Below are positions 60,186 to 64,000 of a stretch of DNA of 64,000 nt, piece after piece. Positions within the stretch are counted from its first letter, which is position 1, and each line of letters starts with the position of its first letter. The notes below the pieces were generated by a model that worked only from the letters and a program-made list of their open reading frames with translations, did not search any database and was not told the DNA's origin. Source of the stretch: URNF01 sp045634325. GTDB taxonomy: Bacteria; Bacillota; Clostridia; Oscillospirales; Acutalibacteraceae. The translations under genes and the position numbers were made by a program. The stretch lies in assembly GCA_045634325.1 (NCBI GenBank), contig JAZRAA010000016.1, positions 1-64,000 on the forward strand, in the 5' to 3' direction.

Positions 60186-61728
60186 CGTTTTCCGCTCCTT
60201 CCTCTACATTCGCATCGGTTTTGGTCATTAACAGACCGATTTGTTCTTTGGTTGCGGTGCGGGCGTCTACCACACCCGTGATACGACCCGAACCGATGAC
60301 CATGATGCGGTCACTCAGTTCGAGCAGCACGTCAAGGTCTTCACCGACAAACACCACCGCAACGCCTTTTTCTTTTTGTTCATTTAACAGATTGTAAATG
60401 GTATAAGATGAGTTAATATCCAGACCGCGCACGGGATATGCCGCCATCAACACGGTGGGAGAAGCGGCAATTTCACGTCCGACCAACACTTTTTGCACGT
60501 TACCGCCGGACAGACGGCGCACAGGGGTGTTGGCACTGGGGGTAACGACTTCTAATTCTTTGATGATATTCTCCGCCAAATCGCGCGGTGCTTTTCTTTC
60601 AAGGAATGCACCCTTGCCTTTGCGGTAACTGCGCAGCATCATATTGTCTACAATGTCCATGTTGCCGACCAGACCCATACCCAGACGGTCTTCCGGCACG
60701 AAGGACAAGCGCACGCCCAGTTCACGTATTTGCAACGGGGTTTTGGTGCCCAAATTATCGGTTTTGCCTGTTTGCGGATTGTTATACAACACAGCGCCGC
60801 TGTCCAGTTTCTGTAAACCCGCAATGGCTTCCAGCAACTCTCGTTGACCCGAGCCTGCAATGCCTGCAATGCCCAAAATCTCGCCCGCATTTGCGGTGAA
60901 GGTCACGTCGTCCAAGACTTTGACGCCTTCGCGGTTGGAGCAGTTGATGTGATGCACTTCCAAACGAGGCTCGACGTTGACGGGGGCAGAACGTTGGATG
61001 TTGAGTTCCACTTTTTTACCCACCATCATTTCGGTAAGCTCTGCTTCATTGGTTTGTGCGGTTTCCACCGTGCCGACGTATTCGCCTTTGCGCAAAACGG
61101 AAACACGGTCAGAAAGCGACAACACCTCGTGCAGTTTGTGGGTGATGATGATAATGGCTTTGCCGTCATCACGCATACGACGCAAAACCGCAAACAGTTT
61201 TTGCGTTTCTTGCGGGGTGAGCACCGCCGTCGGTTCGTCCAAAATGAGAATATCAGCGCCACGGTACAGCACTTTGATAATCTCCACCGTTTGTTTTTCG
61301 GAAACCGACATGGTGTAGATTTTCTTTCTGGGGTCGATTTCAAATCCGTATTTTTCGCAAATTTCGTTGACACGTTTTTCGGTTTCACGCAAATCGTATC
61401 CGCCTTGTTCTTTGAGACCGAGCGCGATATTTTCTGCGGCGGTGAACACGTCCACCAACTTGAAATGTTGATGAATCATACCGATTTTGTAGTCAAAAGC
61501 ATCTTTCGGAGAAGCGATAACTGCTTCTTCGCCGTCGATGAAGATTTGTCCTTCATCCGGGAAATAGATGCCGGAAATCATATTCATCAGGGTGGTTTTA
61601 CCACTGCCGTTTTCGCCGAGAATAGACAATATCTCCCCACGATTGACCGTTAGGTTGACGTTTTTGTTCGCCACCACGTTGCCAAAGGTTTTGGTGATAT
61701 TGCGCAGTTCAATAGCCGTATTACCCAC
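60175..61728 (-). CDS. nupO: Nucleoside ABC importer ATPase (NupO type, two ATPase domains)
   Basis: A 517-residue duplicated ATPase. Domain 1 has Walker A GENGSGKTTLMN, Walker B ILILDEPTAVL and an altered signature SVSEKQ. Domain 2 has a degenerate Walker A (GIAGSGQREL), signature LSGGNVQKV and VLMAAYPVRGLD, as is usual in RbsA/NupO-like proteins. It starts with GTG at 61728 behind AGGAGG. Confidence 0.92.
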   Translation of the reverse strand: MGNTAIELRNITKTFGNVVANKNVNLTVNRGEILSILGENGSGKTTLMNMISGIYFPDEGQIFIDGEEAVIASPKDAFDYKIGMIHQHFKLVDVFTAAENIALGLKEQGGYDLRETEKRVNEICEKYGFEIDPRKKIYTMSVSEKQTVEIIKVLYRGADILILDEPTAVLTPQETQKLFAVLRRMRDDGKAIIIITHKLHEVLSLSDRVSVLRKGEYVGTVETAQTNEAELTEMMVGKKVELNIQRSAPVNVEPRLEVHHINCSNREGVKVLDDVTFTANAGEILGIAGIAGSGQRELLEAIAGLQKLDSGAVLYNNPQTGKTDNLGTKTPLQIRELGVRLSFVPEDRLGMGLVGNMDIVDNMMLRSYRKGKGAFLERKAPRDLAENIIKELEVVTPSANTPVRRLSGGNVQKVLVGREIAASPTVLMAAYPVRGLDINSSYTIYNLLNEQKEKGVAVVFVGEDLDVLLELSDRIMVIGSGRITGVVDARTATKEQIGLLMTKTDANVEEGAENDAE

Positions 61729-61804
61729 TGCACAGTTCCTCCTTTATAATTCTCAAGATTACAGTATGCGTGATACTGCAGTATTCAAAATTATAAAAGT
61801 TTGA

Positions 61805-61836
61805 AAAGGCGGGGCAGTGTTGGTGCCCCGCCTTTA
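61805..61836 (-). terminator. Hairpin between bmpA and nupO
   Basis: AAAGGCGGGGCA/TGCCCCGCCTTT, 12-bp stem with a weak T-tract on the minus strand. It likely lowers readthrough so that the binding protein is made in excess, or stabilises bmpA mRNA. The 12-bp palindrome ATACTGCAGTAT lies at 61773. Confidence 0.6.
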
Positions 61837-61853
61837 TGAAACTTTATGCTAGA

Positions 61854-63047
61854 TTAGCCGTAGTTGCGATCGAGCAGCGTGATGCCGTCGATTTCGATAT
61901 CGAAATACGGACCGGAACGATATTTGGATTCTTCAAAGATGCCATCGGTGATAACTTCGGTATCTTTTTCAAAGTTGGCATCGGTGTCAACGTCAGCTTT
62001 GTAAGAAGTCAATTTTTCGCCGTTCACGGTGAAGTTAGCGGTATCAAACACTTTGACAGTGCCGTTTTTCAGGCTGGCTTTCACTTCTTCGAGTTTCGCA
62101 GCGGTGCCTTCAGCAACAGCAGTACCGAGGTCGGTCAGAGCAACAGCGCCGTTTTCGATGGTGCCTGCCCAGTCGGTGTCGATGGTTTGGCCGTTCTTAA
62201 CCTGGGTAATCATATACTCAAAGTAAGGCGCCCAGTTGATGCGAGAAGAAATGAGGAAGGTGTTGGGGCAAGCCGTGGCGGTAGAACCGTTGTAGGAAAC
62301 GTTGGGAACGCCTGCGGATTCACAAGCGGTGGGAGAACCCATGGAGTCGGCGTGCTGAGAAATCAGAACGCAACCGCCGTCGATGAGAGCTTGCGCAGCT
62401 TGTTTTTCTTTGGTCTCGTCATACCAGGAACCGGTGAATTTCACATCCATGGTAACTTCCGGAACGATGGATTTCGCACCGAGGTAGAAAGAGGTGTAGC
62501 CGGACATAACTTCTGCGAAGGTAAATGCACCGACATAGCCCATTTTCGCCTGAGCAGTGGTGATCTTGCCGGCATCAATCATTTCTTTGAGTTTCAGACC
62601 GGCAACCACACCTGCGAGATAACGACCTTCGTAGATGTGTGCAAATGCGTTGTGGAAGTTTTTGAGACCCGCGGTGTGCGCTTGGGTACCGGTGGCGTGG
62701 CAGAACTGCACGTCCGGATACTCTTGTGCAGCCTTCATCAAGAAGGATTCGTGACCGAAGGAGTCAGCGAAGATGATGTCGCATTCTTCGACTTCGATGA
62801 GTTCAACAGCCGCATCATAGCAAGCATTGGACTCGGGGATTTGGGTTTTCTGCACCATAGTAACGCCCATTTTTGCACAGGCTTCTTTGGCGGCATCGAT
62901 GAAGTTCTTGTCATAGGTAGAGTTTTCATCGTGCAGGAAAATGAAACCGACTTTCATGTCGGATTTGGTATCGTCGGTTTTAGCGCCGCAAGCAGCGAGG
63001 CCCAAAACCATGACGACAGCCAACAGGACTGCAAGGATTTTTTTCAT
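61854..63047 (-). CDS. bmpA: BMP family nucleoside-binding lipoprotein
   Basis: A 397-residue exported lipoprotein. The signal peptide ends in a lipobox LAAC (MKKILAVLLAVVMVLGLAAC). The mature part is a Bmp/Med (PF02608) domain with KVGFIFLHDENSTYDKNFID, DSFGHESFL and SQHADSMGSPTACE. It is the substrate-binding subunit for NupOPQ. GGAGGG precedes the ATG at 63047. Confidence 0.94.
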   Translation of the reverse strand: MKKILAVLLAVVMVLGLAACGAKTDDTKSDMKVGFIFLHDENSTYDKNFIDAAKEACAKMGVTMVQKTQIPESNACYDAAVELIEVEECDIIFADSFGHESFLMKAAQEYPDVQFCHATGTQAHTAGLKNFHNAFAHIYEGRYLAGVVAGLKLKEMIDAGKITTAQAKMGYVGAFTFAEVMSGYTSFYLGAKSIVPEVTMDVKFTGSWYDETKEKQAAQALIDGGCVLISQHADSMGSPTACESAGVPNVSYNGSTATACPNTFLISSRINWAPYFEYMITQVKNGQTIDTDWAGTIENGAVALTDLGTAVAEGTAAKLEEVKASLKNGTVKVFDTANFTVNGEKLTSYKADVDTDANFEKDTEVITDGIFEESKYRSGPYFDIEIDGITLLDRNYG

Positions 63048-63094
63048 GTGGATTCCCTCCGTTTTTTTATTTTTACGGGCACACCCGCCCGCAG

Positions 63095-63667
63095 TTAACA
63101 AAATTCAATGCCCTTTTCGGGGTCCATGGATGCGATGCGTGCCAGCGACCCTACCCGCACGCCTCTGTCCCGCATCATTTGTCCGCCTTGTTGGAATGCT
63201 TTTTCAATCACGATGCCGGCACCTACTACAGTAGCACCCGCATCGGTCAACAAAGAGGTCAGTCCCAGCAATGCACTGCCTTCTGCGAGAAAATCGTCGA
63301 TGATGAGCACACGGTCATTCGCGTGCAGAAAGTCTTTGGAAACGATGATATCGTAGTTTTTCTTGTGCGTGAAAGAGGTTACCGGCGCGGTATATACGTC
63401 ACCCGCGATGTTCACCGTTTTGGTTTTTTTTGCGAACACCACCGGCACGTTGAAATATTGCGCCGTAATACACGCAATGCCGATACCCGATGCTTCGATG
63501 GTTAAAATCTTATTGATATCGCAATCTTTGAACAAGCGATAGAATTCTTTGCCGATTTCTTGCAGGAAAGCAACGTCTATCTGATGGTTGAGGAAACCGT
63601 CCACTTTGAGGACATTTCCCTCGTACACTTTGCCCTCTTTGCGGATTTTTTCTTCGAGCAGTTGCAT
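63095..63667 (-). CDS. xpt: Xanthine phosphoribosyltransferase
   Basis: A 190-residue type-I PRTase salvaging xanthine (and guanine) to nucleotides with PRPP. Motifs: IEASGIGIACITAQYF, FAKKTKTVNI and the PRPP loop RVLIIDDFLAEGSALL. AGGAGG precedes the ATG at 63667. It heads xpt-bmpA-nupOPQ. The leader is only about 40 nt, too short for the purine riboswitch usual in Bacillus. Confidence 0.95.
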   Translation of the reverse strand: MQLLEEKIRKEGKVYEGNVLKVDGFLNHQIDVAFLQEIGKEFYRLFKDCDINKILTIEASGIGIACITAQYFNVPVVFAKKTKTVNIAGDVYTAPVTSFTHKKNYDIIVSKDFLHANDRVLIIDDFLAEGSALLGLTSLLTDAGATVVGAGIVIEKAFQQGGQMMRDRGVRVGSLARIASMDPEKGIEFC

Positions 63668-63710
63668 TGCTGTTCCTCCTATATCGAATAATGTCAAAAA
63701 AACTACTTTT

Positions 63711-63739
63711 ATTCTACCAAATATCTCTCCAAAAAGCAA
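63711..63739 (-). promoter_or_regulatory. Sigma-A promoter of xpt-bmpA-nupOPQ
   Basis: Minus strand TTGCTT (63734-63739), 17-nt spacer, TAGAAT (63711-63716). Confidence 0.65.
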
Positions 63740-63785
63740 CACTTTAAAGCAGAAAATTTATATAGAAGTTTAAAAACATTTAAAG

Positions 63786-63815
63786 AAAAAGTCCCAGTTA
63801 TGCACTGGGACTTTT
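63786..63815 (-). terminator. Terminator of bioY
   Basis: GTCCCAGT/ACTGGGAC stem flanked by A and T runs; on the minus strand it ends with TTTTT. Confidence 0.85.
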
Positions 63816-64000
63816 TAGAGTTTATGTAACACTTTTTGAGCGAGTATTAACGCTGTGATGATTTTTATCACATCGAACGGCAAAAACGGTATACATCCGG
63901 TAAGAAAAGCGCTAAAAAACGGTATATCCGTCGAGACGGACAGCCACACTGCACCGCACACATACAACAACATTGTGCCGACAAACAGGAACGCACCTTG
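63815..64000 (-). CDS. bioY: BioY biotin transporter S-component, C-terminal part
   Basis: The last 61 codons of a gene that continues beyond the window. The product has a membrane helix (LFVGTMLLYVCGAVWL) and the family ending GCIPFLPFDVIKIITALILA then QKVLHKL, matching BioY, the biotin-binding subunit of ECF importers. The N-terminal two thirds lie outside, so operon context and start cannot be seen. Confidence 0.8.
   Translation of the reverse strand, partial: QGAFLFVGTMLLYVCGAVWLSVSTDIPFFSAFLTGCIPFLPFDVIKIITALILAQKVLHKL

Noticed and set aside
63668..63760. Purine riboswitch before xpt
   Set aside because: The promoter leaves only about 40 nt of leader, too short for the aptamer.
1..64000. 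CRISPR array, prophage or transposase genes
   Set aside because: No regularly spaced direct repeats of 25-40 bp and no integrase, transposase or phage structural gene were seen on reading either strand.

Overview
The window reads as chromosome of a spore-forming, roughly 50% GC Clostridium-class Firmicute, most likely Ruminococcaceae/Oscillospiraceae. The evidence is a complete spoIIAA-spoIIAB-sigF operon, the ylxM-ffh-rpsP-khpA-rimM-trmD order, DAP-pathway lysine genes under an L-box, secreted proteins with cohesin-like and dockerin modules, a queT gene behind a structured leader, and a GTP-type PEP carboxykinase. Genes are dense, with AGGAGG-type ribosome binding sites, frequent 4-bp overlaps and strong rho-independent terminators. 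The taxonomic placement is inference.

Layout. 0.06-9.2 kb: tRNA-Thr, an XRE regulator, a GH13 glycosidase, pckG, tsaD-rimI, acpP, a 77-aa unknown protein, a frameshifted XRE gene, a YitT-type membrane protein, tatD and HPr. 9.4-13.0 kb: SRP/ribosome operon (ylxM to trmD). 13.2-20.1 kb: queT with leader, an unknown protein, acyl-ACP thioesterase, serS, parB, parA, and an M23/LysM/G5 envelope peptidase. 20.3-27.3 kb: DUF951, prfA, tsaC/ywlC, coaE, SLT transglycosylase, M18 aminopeptidase, ispF, then spoIIA-sigF. 27.3-32.1 kb is the most accessory-looking part: tRNA-Leu with a partial copy of its 3' end, an array of small capped hairpins, and a three-gene operon of exported cohesin-like proteins with a structured leader. 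32.1-38.8 kb: greA-lysS, rubrerythrin, a TIM-barrel isomerase, dapA-lysA behind a lysine riboswitch, gtrA. 38.9-43.7 kb: heterodimeric ABC exporter and ilvE. 43.8-49.9 kb: deoC-deoD-deoB-cdd-pdp nucleoside catabolism operon plus an unknown membrane protein. 50.0-53.4 kb: O-antigen-ligase-like protein, NodB deacetylase, dusB. 53.45-54.1 kb: an AT-rich tract that looks transcribed but holds no recognised gene. 54.1-58 kb: a DacF-like protein lacking all catalytic motifs, rsmA, cysK, pduL. 58-63.7 kb: xpt-bmpA-nupOPQ nucleoside uptake and purine salvage. The window ends in the 3' part of bioY.

How it fits together: the xpt-bmp-nup and deo-cdd-pdp units would import nucleosides, cleave them to bases and pentose phosphates, and send carbon to glycolysis; PduL and PEPCK fit fermentative metabolism. 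The best candidates for undescribed biology are the orphan transcription unit at 53.5-54.0 kb, the tRNA-Leu-adjacent repeat and hairpin array, the cohesin-like secreted operon with its leader, and the motif-less DacF paralogue.
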